The translations under genes were made by a program, and so were the position numbers. Below the pieces are notes generated by a model. That model worked only from the letters and a program-made list of their open reading frames with translations. It was not told where the DNA came from and did no database searches. 64,000 nucleotides of DNA, taken from the NCBI GenBank assembly GCA_030063045.1, contig JAQSEB010000213.1:1-64000 (forward strand), given 5' to 3'. Below are positions 1 to 11,551 of the stretch, in pieces; position 1 is the first letter of the stretch, and each line of letters opens with the position of its first letter. This stretch comes from Pratylenchus scribneri (lineage: Eukaryota; Nematoda; Chromadorea; Rhabditida; Pratylenchidae).

Positions 1-1
1 T

Positions 2-3000
2 TTAGCTTTAGCAAAGGAAATTAAAGAGAAAATTTACGCTGACAATCCATCATTCGAAGCAGAATCCACTGAGGAGGGAATGGAAAAATGCCGACAGGCA
101 AAGGAAATTTTTAAGCAAATCAAAATGGATTTGCATGAGTTCCATTCCAATGATGCCAAAATTAATGAATTATTTTCGGATAATCCCGGGCAAAATTCGG
201 CCAAAGTTTTAGGTCTTGAATGGAATTTGAAAAATGATGAAATAAATTTGAAAATGAGCCAACTCCCAATTGAACCAGTTTTAACAAAACGGAAAATTTT
301 GAAGAATGTGGCCAAAACTTTCGAACCCTTGGGGCTTTTAATTCCAGTATCATTGCCCCGGAAGTTGTTGTTCCAAGATGCTTGGCGAGAAAAATATGAA
401 TGGGATGACCCAATACAAGGGGATATTGCTAGAAAATGGGAGGAATTGGCCAAACAAAATGAAGAAATTAATTTTTGTATAAAAAGGCGAATTTTTGAAA
501 AGGTGGATGCCAATGATTTTGAATTGCACGTTTTCGTTGATGCATCAAAATTAGCATATTGTGCTGCTGCCTATTTGAAAAATTGTGATAAAACAAATAT
601 AATATTTGCCAAAAATCGATTAAGTCCCGTCAAAAACAACGTCAGCATTCCCCGGTTGGAATTGATGGCAGCTTTGGCGGGGAAAAGACTGACGGAATAT
701 ATTGAAAAAGAAATGAAAATTGAGTTCAAAAATATCGTAATTTGGGGTGATAGCAAATGCGTACTTGCATGGATATTGAGCACAAAACTTGAAAAAATGC
801 CGAAATTTGTAAAAAATCGAATTGAAGAAATTAGAAAGAAGTATAATGTAACATGGCGATATGTACCAACCGCCCAAAATCCAGCGGATTTAGGCACCCG
901 TGGGTGCACCGCTTTTGAGCTCAAATCCAGTGAATTGTGGTGGAATGGGCCAAAATTTTTGAAAAATGGAGAATGGCCTGAAATGCCCGAATTTAAATTA
1001 AAAGAAGAATTTAGTGAATCCATTAGTGAAGATGAGGACAATATCCAAATGAATGCCATGTTAAAAGGCGAAATTAATGTTGAAAAATACAATTCGTGGA
1101 TTAAAATTGTCAGTAATGCCGCATTTTTTCTAAAATTTCTGAAAAATATTTCAAAAAGTATTAAATTCGAAAATCAATTTATGAATGATTTGAAAAAGGT
1201 GGAATCTGTTGCCAACTTAAGGAAAATGGCACAAATTTATTTATTTATGCAAGCCCAAATCGAATATCCACCTGATGATAAAATAATTAAAGAAAATGTA
1301 TTGAAAAAAGGCAAATATGGCCTATGGGAATGTTGGGGCCGATTAGAAAATAATGATGAAAAGCCCCCCATTTTTATACCCAAAAAATCGAAAATTGCGC
1401 GCATTTTATGTGAATTTTATCATGAAAAGAATGATCATTTCGGGTTGCGCATTTGTTTAACAAGTCTTCGTGAACATTTTTGGATCCCAAAAGGACGCGC
1501 ATTGATGTTAAACGTGGTTGAAAAATGCCTATATTGCGTCAGAAAAAGGTTAAAACCATACGCCATTCCCCCAATGGCGCCGCTCCCCAAAGAGCGGATC
1601 AATAAATCAAAAGTATTTGAACATTGCGGAATCGACTACTTCGGCCCCTATCTTTTGAGAAAAGATAATGGGGAAATTGGGAAAATTTATTGTGCGATTT
1701 TTGTTTGTGCTTCCACCAGAGCCATTCACTTGGAAGCAGCGATGGACCTTTCCGCCCAAAATTGTATAATGTCATTGCGAAGATTTTTGGCGGAATTCGG
1801 GAAGCCTAAAAGCATTTTGTCTGATAATGGAACGCAACTAAAATTGACGGCAAAAGTTGTGAAAGAAATTGAAAAATACGCCGAAAATGAGTTAATCGAG
1901 TGGCGTTTCATTCCAGCATTGTCACCAAGATTTGGTGCTCATTATGAACGAATAATTGGAATAGTCAAGGCCGGAATGAAATCAGCCGCAGGGAAAAGGC
2001 TTTTAAATTTTGAGGAATTTCGAACTTTGATTTTGGAGGTTAAAAATATTGTAAATTCTCGTCCTCTCACGTATGTCCATGAAGCGCCTGAGGATGTGAT
2101 TGAAATTTTAACCCCAATGAAAATTTTACAGCCAATGAGAAATGTGGAAAATTTCGATGTTGAATTTGAAAATTTTGAAATTTTTAATGAAAAAGAAAAA
2201 CCCCAAGAAAAATTGGCAAGAATGTGGAAAAAATCTAAAGATTGTGCAGAAGCGTTTTGGAAAAAATTTGAAAAAGAATATTTGCAATATCTTCGGGAAA
2301 GGGCCGATAAGCACAAAAACAATAAAGGGAAAAAAGGACCGCCAGAAATTGGCGAAATTGTGCTTTTACAGGATAATGCTTTGTCAAAAACGCTTTGGAA
2401 ATTGGCAAAAGTAATTGAATTAATAAAAGGAAAAGATGGCATTATCCGGGTCGCAAAAATTGAATGCAAGGGAAAAGCATTCACCCGAAGTATTGACCAT
2501 TTATATCCGCTCGAATTAAAAACTGAAGCGATCAAAAAGCCCAAAAATAATATTGAAAAAACGCAAAATCAGGGCCATAAAATGAAATTAAGAAAGAAAA
2601 ATGAAATTAATTATAAGGAAACTTCGGATTCTGAAATAGAAAATTTGGAATTAGATGCATTTATTGCTGAAAATTCCGATTCCGAATCGGATGATCCACT
2701 CACCAATCCCAATAATGAAGAATGGCCATTTGCCGAATGGGATGTGGATTCGGAACAAAGGGAAAATCTGTCGGTACACGAATGCATTTATTGTGCTGGA
2801 ATGCCAGAGGATGAAAATTATGAAGAAATCGAAAATTGGTTAGAAAATGATTCTTCCGATTCAGAGGAGTTTTGGTGCATTTGCCCATGTGGGCTTGGAA
2901 ATGACAGTGACAGTGAACCAATCGAATGTCTCTGTAAAAATTCCAAAAAACCATGCATCTGCCAGCCCAATAAAGGGAAAAAGAAAAAGAGAAATTGTCG

Positions 3001-6000
3001 GGCAGAAGGTGAAAAAATTAAAAAGAATTTGGATAATGATGATGATGAGCCAGAAGCAATGGATATTGGAGTAGAAAATTTGGAAGAAATTATTCTCTGC
3101 CCATTAGTATTTGAGCGAAGCCGACCCCGCCAAAATGTGCCAGATGAATATTTGGAAGAAGGCGTTTTTGATATAAATCGGCCACGCCAAAGCACACAAG
3201 CCGAGAAAAAACGGCCTCGAAGAAAATGTACTTTTTGTGAAGAATGGCACTTTGATTATGAATGTCGAAAATATTCTTCCGCTAGTCAAAAAATTGAATT
3301 TTGTGTCAGAAAAGTCGCAGAAAGTGACGAAAAAATAAAAAATTTGAACAAATTATTAGAGAAAAATAATAAAGAAACAATCGAATATAAATTTGCTTTC
3401 CTGGATGTAGTCGAAAATTTGAAGAAAATGGAACTTAAAGTATCCAATGTGGAAGACGAAATCAGTGGGACTCGGAACTGTTTAGCTAGAATGCAATCTG
3501 AACTGTTTTCCAGAAGCGAAGGCCTCCCTGATGGGGCCGAGTATCCCCATCCAAATCACAAAAGGAAAAATAAGAAAAAACAGAATACCCCGAAGAAGGG
3601 CCTGAGTACAGCAACCGCTGTTGCAAGTGCAATTTTGATAATAATTTTGTTTTTGTTGTCCCCAATTGTGGCTTCCCCATGTCCAAAATCCATCAAAAGG
3701 GAATTGGTGACCAGTCAAAGTTGTCTTTCTGAAGGATTTGCCATTATGCGAACCGAGATTGGAAATTTATGCTGGGAAAAAATCGATTGTGGGAGTAACC
3801 ATTTGAGGGATAAAACACAAACATTTGAAAATGAATTATTTTGCGGGCCAAAATGTGATTGCCCAGCTTGGGCTGATAATTGCTCATTTTATGAGGGCCA
3901 TAGTGCCTCAAATTCCACCGAGAAAGATGAAAAAGTTCGAAAATTACTTAATAATATTGAAGCAGATTATTGTAAAAAAGGGGATAAATGTGGAGAAGAA
4001 AAAATTAGGGAATTGCTACAAATAGAATTGTACGATAAGTCCAAACACTTTGTGAAAGAATTGGTAATTGATGAAGTGGAATTGGTGGACAACGAATATG
4101 AATGTATTGGTAATGGCCCAATCACCGGATCCCCAAAATTCTGCGCACAAAATGCATGCGAAATAAATGGAACCAAATTTTGCTATTACGCAAAAAATGA
4201 AATTGCCTTTTTGGTGACGGAAGAGGGAAAAGTGGCTATTAAAGCCTGGGGAAAAGTCAAAGCAAAAGTGCATGATTTCCAAGAAGAAATTGATCCCCGA
4301 CGGTGCAAAAGTTGCAAAATTTCTTGCCATGGGGAGGGCTTGGCCTTGGAAACCAGCCAAGACATTGGAAGTGTGGAAATTTGCATTAAAAATGGCCGTT
4401 GCTCATTTTTCCCCCATCCTAAATCGGAAATTATTGCATTACCCAGTGAAATTTTAATTGCTGATTACGAAGCCACCGCCAATTTTTGGAAAGAAGGGGA
4501 ATTAGTAAAAGAAAAAGGCATAAAATGCCCGGGGAAAGACATTTGCGAAATAATAAAATGTGAATTTTGTATTGAAATTTTGAAAAATCCCCAATGCGCC
4601 TCAAAAACAGCAATATTTATTTTTGGAATTGTATTTTATTCCTCTCTTTCCACCATTCTGATAATAATCCGTTTGACCATTTACGGATCGAAAGGAGTTT
4701 TTCATATTTTCCGAATTAAATATCGTTTGTTGAATTGGATTTATCGGAAATGCAAACGCCGCAAATCAAAAAGGCGACAAAGCCGGGAAGAAAACATTGA
4801 ATTTTTGCGCCCTCCATCACCAAATGAGAGTTGGACGGCTACAATCAGCCCCTTAAATCCAAAGCCGCAAAGTCCAATGAAATTATCTTTAGTAATCATT
4901 CTGATTTTGAATTTATTTATTTTGCCTTCAAATCAATTGACTTCGATCACAGCAGATGATGAGCATTGTTTGGTTAATAAAGAAAAGCAGAGAATTTGTT
5001 TATTTGATAGAATATTGGAGCTCGATTTTCCGGCCAACGAACAAACAATTGAAATAATATTTGAGGACAAAGCCAATAGACAAGTTGGGGCACTCACACT
5101 GGACATTCACGGAATGGAAAGCAATTGTGTGAAAACAACCAAATTTTTCACAAGGCCATTCAATGCCGGCTCAATGAGCGAGAAAAGATGTGATTTGGCC
5201 GGAAGTTGTGACATTGACAAAGATTCTTGTGGAAAAGTTAAGCCTGGCGATAAAGTAAAAGAATTGAAGCCAGTGAATGATTTTCCCGGATTGACATTTT
5301 GCTACACTGGCGGCAATAATTGGCCATTCACCGGATGCCTTTTTGCCTCATCAACTTGTATTTTTTACCGAAATTATGTAATGCCCGGTGGCCCGGAAAT
5401 TCTGGAAATATTCGAATGTCCCAAATTTGAGGATAAATTAATAATTAATGCCACGATTACAAAAAATAATGGAAAAGGGGACTTTGAAACAAGCAGCCAG
5501 ATTTTGTCATTGGTACCCGAATTTACTGCCAATTGGAAGAATTTAAAAATCACTTTAAATGAAATTGTAAAACCAACTATGCCATTACTCTCCAAATCAT
5601 TCCTCTCGGATGGAGAACGAATCGCAATTATTGATTATGAAACGGAGCACAATTTAAGGGCATTTACATGTCAAAGCGCAGCCCAAAATTTTAATAATTG
5701 TACAGTGAGTCGGGAAATTTGTTCTTGTGAGGCCGGTACGAACAAACCCAATTGCCTATGCATTGATGGAATGAAAAGATTGGATATATTAAAAGGAGAA
5801 AGCGCTCTGCCATTTGAGCACAATGGAATTTTGTTGAAAGCTGAAGAAGGAAATGTGCTGGCTTCTCCCGATTTTTCATCGGTTCGGATGCAACTTGAAA
5901 TTCAAGGATTGGAATTGCGCACTGAAATTGAATTGAATAGCTGCCAAGTAAAAAATGCCACAATTTCTGGATGTTTTAATTGCCCAAGGGGCGCAAGTTT

Positions 6001-6172
6001 TTCATTGAATTGCCAAACTGATTTTGGAAAAAGTTTGGCGACGATCATTTGTCCAAGCATGAAAGTGAGCACGATTTGTACCCCAGAAGGATTAAAAAAG
6101 ACGCATTCCGTCCATTTGCCGACTGCCGAAATAAATGAAGAATGCGAAATTTTTTGCCCGGTTGAACTATAA
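2..6172 (+). CDS. BEL/Pao retroelement pol-env polyprotein, 5' end outside window
   Basis: One uninterrupted frame runs from the window edge to the stop at 6172; the upstream part of gag-pol is missing. It opens at the end of the reverse transcriptase, with a YADN box at about 32-43 where BEL elements carry YVDN or YVDD. In order follow the Pao-type RT tail and RNase H (residues about 75-290, counted from the Met at 80), the integrase HHCC finger (about 446-486), the integrase core with D about 517, D about 582 and E about 622 (DNGTQ and HYERI boxes), and a DUF5641-like domain (about 710-812). After an acidic, Cys-containing linker come hydrophobic segments near 1174-1199, 1510-1536 and 1600-1620 and two Cys-rich ectodomain-like parts. 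The second resembles the phlebovirus G2 (class II fusion) family captured by nematode BEL elements. No membrane anchor follows it before the stop. The pol assignment is firm; the envelope assignment rests on architecture and cysteine pattern. Confidence 0.9.
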   Translation, partial: LALAKEIKEKIYADNPSFEAESTEEGMEKCRQAKEIFKQIKMDLHEFHSNDAKINELFSDNPGQNSAKVLGLEWNLKNDEINLKMSQLPIEPVLTKRKILKNVAKTFEPLGLLIPVSLPRKLLFQDAWREKYEWDDPIQGDIARKWEELAKQNEEINFCIKRRIFEKVDANDFELHVFVDASKLAYCAAAYLKNCDKTNIIFAKNRLSPVKNNVSIPRLELMAALAGKRLTEYIEKEMKIEFKNIVIWGDSKCVLAWILSTKLEKMPKFVKNRIEEIRKKYNVTWRYVPTAQNPADLGTRGCTAFELKSSELWWNGPKFLKNGEWPEMPEFKLKEEFSESISEDEDNIQMNAMLKGEINVEKYNSWIKIVSNAAFFLKFLKNISKSIKFENQFMNDLKKVESVANLRKMAQIYLFMQAQIEYPPDDKIIKENVLKKGKYGLWECWGRLENNDEKPPIFIPKKSKIARILCEFYHEKNDHFGLRICLTSLREHFWIPKGRALMLNVVEKCLYCVRKRLKPYAIPPMAPLPKERINKSKVFEHCGIDYFGPYLLRKDNGEIGKIYCAIFVCASTRAIHLEAAMDLSAQNCIMSLRRFLAEFGKPKSILSDNGTQLKLTAKVVKEIEKYAENELIEWRFIPALSPRFGAHYERIIGIVKAGMKSAAGKRLLNFEEFRTLILEVKNIVNSRPLTYVHEAPEDVIEILTPMKILQPMRNVENFDVEFENFEIFNEKEKPQEKLARMWKKSKDCAEAFWKKFEKEYLQYLRERADKHKNNKGKKGPPEIGEIVLLQDNALSKTLWKLAKVIELIKGKDGIIRVAKIECKGKAFTRSIDHLYPLELKTEAIKKPKNNIEKTQNQGHKMKLRKKNEINYKETSDSEIENLELDAFIAENSDSESDDPLTNPNNEEWPFAEWDVDSEQRENLSVHECIYCAGMPEDENYEEIENWLENDSSDSEEFWCICPCGLGNDSDSEPIECLCKNSKKPCICQPNKGKKKKRNCRAEGEKIKKNLDNDDDEPEAMDIGVENLEEIILCPLVFERSRPRQNVPDEYLEEGVFDINRPRQSTQAEKKRPRRKCTFCEEWHFDYECRKYSSASQKIEFCVRKVAESDEKIKNLNKLLEKNNKETIEYKFAFLDVVENLKKMELKVSNVEDEISGTRNCLARMQSELFSRSEGLPDGAEYPHPNHKRKNKKKQNTPKKGLSTATAVASAILIIILFLLSPIVASPCPKSIKRELVTSQSCLSEGFAIMRTEIGNLCWEKIDCGSNHLRDKTQTFENELFCGPKCDCPAWADNCSFYEGHSASNSTEKDEKVRKLLNNIEADYCKKGDKCGEEKIRELLQIELYDKSKHFVKELVIDEVELVDNEYECIGNGPITGSPKFCAQNACEINGTKFCYYAKNEIAFLVTEEGKVAIKAWGKVKAKVHDFQEEIDPRRCKSCKISCHGEGLALETSQDIGSVEICIKNGRCSFFPHPKSEIIALPSEILIADYEATANFWKEGELVKEKGIKCPGKDICEIIKCEFCIEILKNPQCASKTAIFIFGIVFYSSLSTILIIIRLTIYGSKGVFHIFRIKYRLLNWIYRKCKRRKSKRRQSREENIEFLRPPSPNESWTATISPLNPKPQSPMKLSLVIILILNLFILPSNQLTSITADDEHCLVNKEKQRICLFDRILELDFPANEQTIEIIFEDKANRQVGALTLDIHGMESNCVKTTKFFTRPFNAGSMSEKRCDLAGSCDIDKDSCGKVKPGDKVKELKPVNDFPGLTFCYTGGNNWPFTGCLFASSTCIFYRNYVMPGGPEILEIFECPKFEDKLIINATITKNNGKGDFETSSQILSLVPEFTANWKNLKITLNEIVKPTMPLLSKSFLSDGERIAIIDYETEHNLRAFTCQSAAQNFNNCTVSREICSCEAGTNKPNCLCIDGMKRLDILKGESALPFEHNGILLKAEEGNVLASPDFSSVRMQLEIQGLELRTEIELNSCQVKNATISGCFNCPRGASFSLNCQTDFGKSLATIICPSMKVSTICTPEGLKKTHSVHLPTAEINEECEIFCPVEL

Positions 6173-6804
6173 TCAAAAAAAAAATTCTCAGAATACTAAA
6201 ATGGCGCTACCTAAAAGTGAATGATTTTTATGAATTTTGGGATAAATGATTTCGGTTAGTTAAATGAATGTATTTTATTCTTTTATATTTGTAATTTTGA
6301 ATTTTGATCGCATTCTGTTGATTGGGATTAATTATTTATCCCCTAATAAATTCTCATTTTTATCTTCTTGAGAATTTTTTGGATTCATTTTTAATCCGTA
6401 CTTGCTTTGATAAATTATGTGTGAAAGTAAAGTTAATAAATATATTTCGATTAAAAAATAGCTTACAGTACTTAAAAATTGCATTCGAAGTGCCCCGAGG
6501 CAATTTTCTCATCCTTACCATAATCCTCATTCTTATTGTGGGATTGATGTTTGATAGATAGTGACATACGAAAATGCAGATTGATGATGCCATTCTTTGC
6601 TCAATCACCGTTATTCTATTTTGCATTCAAAAAATGCCTCAATTCCCTCATTTTGACCCGTCGCCTATATCATTTTTTGTTAAGATATTTGTTAATTTAC
6701 ATCCTCATCCAAAGCATTAAAATAAAAAACTTCTCATTATTTATATGAATATTTTCATTAATTTAGCAAATTCAAATAAAAAATTATTTATTTAAAATTT
6801 GAAA
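6173..6804 (+). other. Tail of BEL element with displaced hydrophobic segment
   Basis: An A-rich run follows the stop directly. A short open frame (6322-6561) in a different frame from the polyprotein ends in a strongly hydrophobic stretch at about 6500-6555, of the kind expected for an envelope membrane anchor. It may be the separated C-terminal anchor, reached by splicing or lost by a frameshift, or it may be chance. A 3' LTR could lie here, but its partner is outside the window, so its limits cannot be set. Confidence 0.3.
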
Positions 6805-7065
6805 ATGAATCAACAAAATCAGCAAGAAAAATTTGCAAAAGAATAGAATGAAATTTGCAAAGAGGAAGGGGAAATTTCAACCAAAAAACGGAAAATGGAA
6901 GAAGAGAAGGAAAATATGGCCACAAAAAAAGCAAAAAATAATGGATGAAATTTTGAAAGGAATGAGCGAGAAGGATGAGGAAATTGGCAAATTGAAAAAG
7001 GAAATTCGGGCATTGAAAATGAAAATGACAAAAATGGAAACTGATTTGAAAGCGGTTAAAAAATT
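6805..7065 (+). pseudogene. Broken coiled-coil gene fragment
   Basis: Starting at the ATG at 6805 the reading begins with a Gln-rich stretch, meets an in-frame TAG at about 6844, continues as a charged Lys/Glu-rich stretch, and then shifts frame near 6940. The shifted part is a heptad-like coiled coil around the residues MSEKDEEIGKLKKEI. It resembles the first exon of the tandem genes at 15.5-19.7 kb, which also start with a short Glu/Lys coiled coil (MSDEIRELR). The stop plus frameshift suggest a decayed relative of that exon. A normally spliced exon pair is less likely because no good splice signal sits at the stop. Confidence 0.4.
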
Positions 7066-7329
7066 AAAATTTGGTCATCCTGGCTCTAAGCCTACTGTCT
7101 ACCCTAATTCAATGTCCTCCTTTTCGAATTTCCATTCCAAAAATATTTGTATTTTTCTATCTCTTAATGCTTTATCGCAGTTTTAAGTTTCTCAACTTTA
7201 TAATGCATATAGAGATTTAGATTTTTAATAATTATAAATTCTATTTATAAATTAAAAACAATATATTAAATTTATAAATTCAGCATTATTTTTTATAATT
7301 TCAGATTTGGGGTTAATAAAAAACTTTTT

Positions 7330-10300
7330 ATGAGGTTACTGATGTACATTTAATAACTGCAAATATTAGCCATCCATTTGTATATCCTTCAAGCAAAACA
7401 TTACCGCCTTCTTCTTTTATTCTTACATTTTTAGATGATCTGTCAATATCCAGTAGATTAACAATATTTGAAGATATATTTAAATGTAATGCATATCATT
7501 TTCATTTAAATTGGTTAATTGGCTGTGTGTGTTTGAATTGTGTCACTGGGACAGACGTACATGGTTCTATTATCAATATTAATTAAAAAGACTGTCAAAA
7601 TAAATTCCACAAATTCATCATCGGCCATATCTACTATGCAAATATCAATAGAAGTAGTGGTTGATATTTTTCATTTTTTTAAATCGCAATGAATTGTGCA
7701 ATATCGAAATCGTTTCGTCTGCATTTTTTGACATTTTAAATACACATTTCCATACAAAGCCTCATCATCTACTTAAATCTATAGAGTTTGGACCGGATGA
7801 GCAAAAGGTTTATAATATTTACAAAAATTAATCAAGAAAAAATGAATATGCATTTTAAAATTTTGTTAAAACTTAATTTACAAACGCCTTTAAAAATATG
7901 GTTCAGAAGAACTATATTAAATGTAAATTCACGAAAATGGAAGTTGATTTTTTGTAAAATCTTCTGATATAGAATTTAGGCGGAACTAACCATGAGCTTT
8001 TTCCCAATCACGAAACATTGATTTTATTGAGCTATACAGATCAATTGCCAATTAGTCTAAAATTTAGAGCTTATGTTAAGCCGTGGTCCCATTTTTATTC
8101 AAGAATATAACAAGATTTTGATAGAATTAAAAAGTTTAAAACCAAAAGCCTGAAATATGGTCTAAACTGTTTAACTTGTTCAATTTCGATTTAATCTAGA
8201 AATATATATGTTAAAAGATGCGTCTCGATTAGATTTACAAATTGGTATAAGGTTTGTTACGTCAAAAACCGGTTTTTGATTTAAGTCAAAAAATGCTTTG
8301 TGGAGTAAAAATAAAAAGTGTGGTAAAAATTTGCCTTTCTTTTATTTATTGTCTTCCAAAATAAACTTTTAATGGATAAAAAAATTATAGGCATTTTTTC
8401 ATCCGAACGCTGAATATTAATGTTTAAAGAATATATATTTTGCAGGTCACCATTAACACATACAAACCCATTGATCCATCAAAACCGAGAGGTTTTCGTC
8501 ACTATAATCATCAATTACGACTTGATAAGGCTGTAATTCAACTCACGGCAGTGAATTATTTACGTGCCAAATTATCATCATTTTATTTTGATTCCTACAT
8601 TTGTGAGTGTATAATAAAATTAGGAATTAATTTGGTTATTATTTGTAAATTGGCCAATTTCTGACATTTGATTGCAAATTTTTCGTTGAATTTTGCTTAA
8701 TCAAATATTTTCCGTGGCCAATATCTCAACAATATTTCAAGATATAAATAAAATTTAAGCATTGATTAAATTGCTTTTTCCATACCATTTTGAAATCCGT
8801 TTAATTGAAAATATATTTGGCCAGAAATTATGGCCAAACAACAAAAACTACCAAATTTCGAAACTAATTTTGCTCCATTTTTTGGTCATATTTTTGCCAG
8901 TTTTAAATTAATTACAAATACAATCATTTATCTCGAGGGGCTAAACAATATTAGTAAAAGGACATTAGTAAAACAGTCAATTTTACAAAATTCTGTGCTT
9001 AAATTTTGATCAGTCAATTCCGAAAAATTCTGACACTAACTATAAGTCTAATTGGCCATAAAATTTTTTAATGATATTTATTATGATACAAATAATTTAA
9101 AAAATTTTTATGCTTTTTTTCTAGCCATCAAAACTTTGCTTTATTCAATTCGGCATATTTGGACAAATTTTTTTACCCAATTTTCATTGAAAGAATGGAT
9201 TTCCCCAGATAAACAAAAAATTGCTGCTGAATTGTCCATAGAAGAATTGTATTCATTAACAAGTAATTGCGCAGAATTGCATTTCCTTTTGACATGGAAA
9301 GCGCCGATTTTTCCATTATTTTCATTACAATGCACTTCATTGCAAATACATACTAGACATGGTTTCTTTTTTTTTCATGTCTAAAATATTGGAAATAACA
9401 TGAAAGTTTCAAAAAAATTATATTTAGGATATAATTCAATAATTAATCTTTTAATATTATTAAATTTGTTCTAAATTATTTTAAAAAAGCATTTTAAGGC
9501 CATAATCTCAGACAGGTTTTATCTATGGCTATGCATTAAGCAAATTTTTCTTTAAAATAGAACCAAATGATCAATTTTATATCTCAATATCAACAAAATC
9601 AAACACACTAATGATTATCAATCAATATGTTTAAATATCGATTAACAAGCAACTAAATTTCCAATTCTTCACTTTAAGAACAATTTCCGTTCATAATGCT
9701 GCTTGATTGGTTAAAATGTGTACAAATGGAAGGTCAACAACAAGAATTCATTAAAAATCCTGATAGATTTCTTTTTGTGGACATTTCCAATTGTAATTAT
9801 GGAATGGATTATTATTCAATCAGAAAAATTATTGAACAGGTTAAATTTATATTCATTATATATTTTTCAACGAATCTCAATTTTTCTCTATGATTTACCA
9901 TTTAATAACTGAATAATATTCAATTATAGAAAAATGAATTCATTTACCTAAACTTTCCGTTTCGAAAAATAATCTAATTTTTGAGACTATAATTTAGCTA
10001 TAAAAAAAGTTTGGGGATGGGATTATGGACCAGGGCTGGGCAAAATCGATAAATAAAAAGCGATACGTGATAGCGATAAGCGAGTGGATCAGAAAACGCG
10101 AAATGATAAGCGATAAGATTTAAAAATGATCAAAAACGTCGTAATTTGCGATATGCGATAACAGCGATATTTTGGAAAAAAATTTTTTAACAAAAAAATA
10201 AAAAATTTTTTAATTTGCTGATGAAAAGAAATTTTTAACTTTTGCTATTTTCAAACTCTTTCAAATTAAAAAATACTATCTAACTGTTGAAAAAAATGCC

Positions 10301-11356
10301 TGATTATAGCAAATTAATATTTAGCATTTAGCCAAAATTTACTGATGAGGGGAGAATAGCGAGCTTTCAAATTTTTGTGATGATAATTTTTTATTATTTT
10401 AAGTGATCGATACAAAAATTGCATAAAATTTTAATTATTTGGCCATATTTGTTCTACGGCCGAAAATGATTACTCAAAAATGGCCCCGTCGAGGAAAAAT
10501 TTTAGGGCATATATAACCTCAAAATTAGTAACTTTATGTAGCTTCTTTAACTCTTAAGAGCTAAAGGTAATGATGGAGATGGAGAATGAATTTAAATTTT
10601 GGAGAGACGACCTGCGCCCCATGCCGTCCTTAATGGACGGCTAAACTTGAAATAAAGTGTATTTAATGGCAAAAATTCATGTGGAAATTTTATTTAAATT
10701 TTACCCAAAATTGACTCAATTTTGAGCAAATAAGAGCCGAAAATTTGGTCAAATTTAGCTGACTACCATATTTTTTCATCTGCCTGAATTGACTCAATTT
10801 TCAGTTAATTTTGAGTCAAAATTGAGCTAATCGACGGTTAATGTGAGTTAAAGTTTTGCCTCACTTCGACTGATAAATAACTGAAATTTAAATCAAATTT
10901 AATCGAAAAATGAGTCAAATTTAGCCGTTTTAAGTTTCAGAGCTTAAAGAGAAAAAATATCCAGAAAATTTTATCTACTTGATTTTACAAATAAAAAAAA
11001 ATTATAAAAAAGAATTACTTGGAAATGGATTCAAAATTAAATACAAATTGTGTCAAAAATAAAAATATTTATGTAATTATTTTTAATGAAATTGTCAGGA
11101 TTTTCGCAACTCAAATATTTGTTTGACAAATTCATTTGGCATTTTATGCACTGGAATTGCTGATTACATGACATCGGAAGAAATTGGAGATCTTCCAGAA
11201 TTTGAACAATTTGAGAATAAAAATATTGGAGAAACTTTATTTTTTACAAAAATTGAGAAATATAATGGCATTTTAATTGGAAGAGAGAAAATAAACGAGA
11301 AGCATGATATCGATTATTTTATTAAAAAAAATAAATTTTCATTATATCTTATATAG
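7330..11356 (+). CDS. Unidentified multi-exon gene, model incomplete
   Basis: Coding-like exons lie at about 7330-7560, 7690-7808, 7979-8072, 8446-8602, 9125-9384, 9680-9840 and 11099-11356. Three joins keep phase: 8072 to 8446 (phase 0), 8602 to 9125 (one base carried over) and 9840 to 11099 (phase 0, ending with the stop at 11356). The joins after about 7808 and after 9384 could not be made in phase, so this may be one gene with misplaced edges, two genes, or a decayed gene. No domain is recognised. The last exon encodes an acidic stretch around the residues CTGIADYMTSEEIGDLPEF. Introns carry a degenerate MITE copy (8060-8310) and a GCGATA-rich repeat (10031-10170). Real coding origin is likely; function is unknown. 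Confidence 0.4.
8060..8310. repeat. Degenerate copy of palindromic MITE family 1
   Basis: Carries the phrases 'aaaaagtttaaaaccaaaa', 'gatgcgtctcgat' and 'ggtataaggtttgt', which recur in the copies at 19.97, 26.73 and 30.56 kb. Only part of the palindrome can be followed. Confidence 0.55.
10031..10170. repeat. GCGATA-rich repeat with hAT-like end
   Basis: Begins with CAGGGCTGGGCAAAAT, a terminus typical of hAT-type elements, followed by many irregular GCGATA/GATAAGCGA motifs. No matching right end was found, so it looks truncated. It lies in a putative 1.26 kb intron. Confidence 0.5.
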
Positions 11357-11551
11357 CTAAATGTTAAAAATAAAAATTCACTCATATAATAATAATTTTT
11401 CTACATTTTCTTTCCAATAAAAAATTTATGAAATTAATTAATTTAAATTAATAAATTTTACGAATTATTACCTAATATTTATGAGTAAAATAAAATAACA
11501 TGCCAACATTTATTCGCTTTTAATTTATGGGATTACAATTACACCAATGTT

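Noticed and set aside
34..6000. Many minus-strand and alternative-frame ORFs across the BEL element
   Set aside because: All are shadows of the 2030-codon polyprotein frame, which has clear domain matches.
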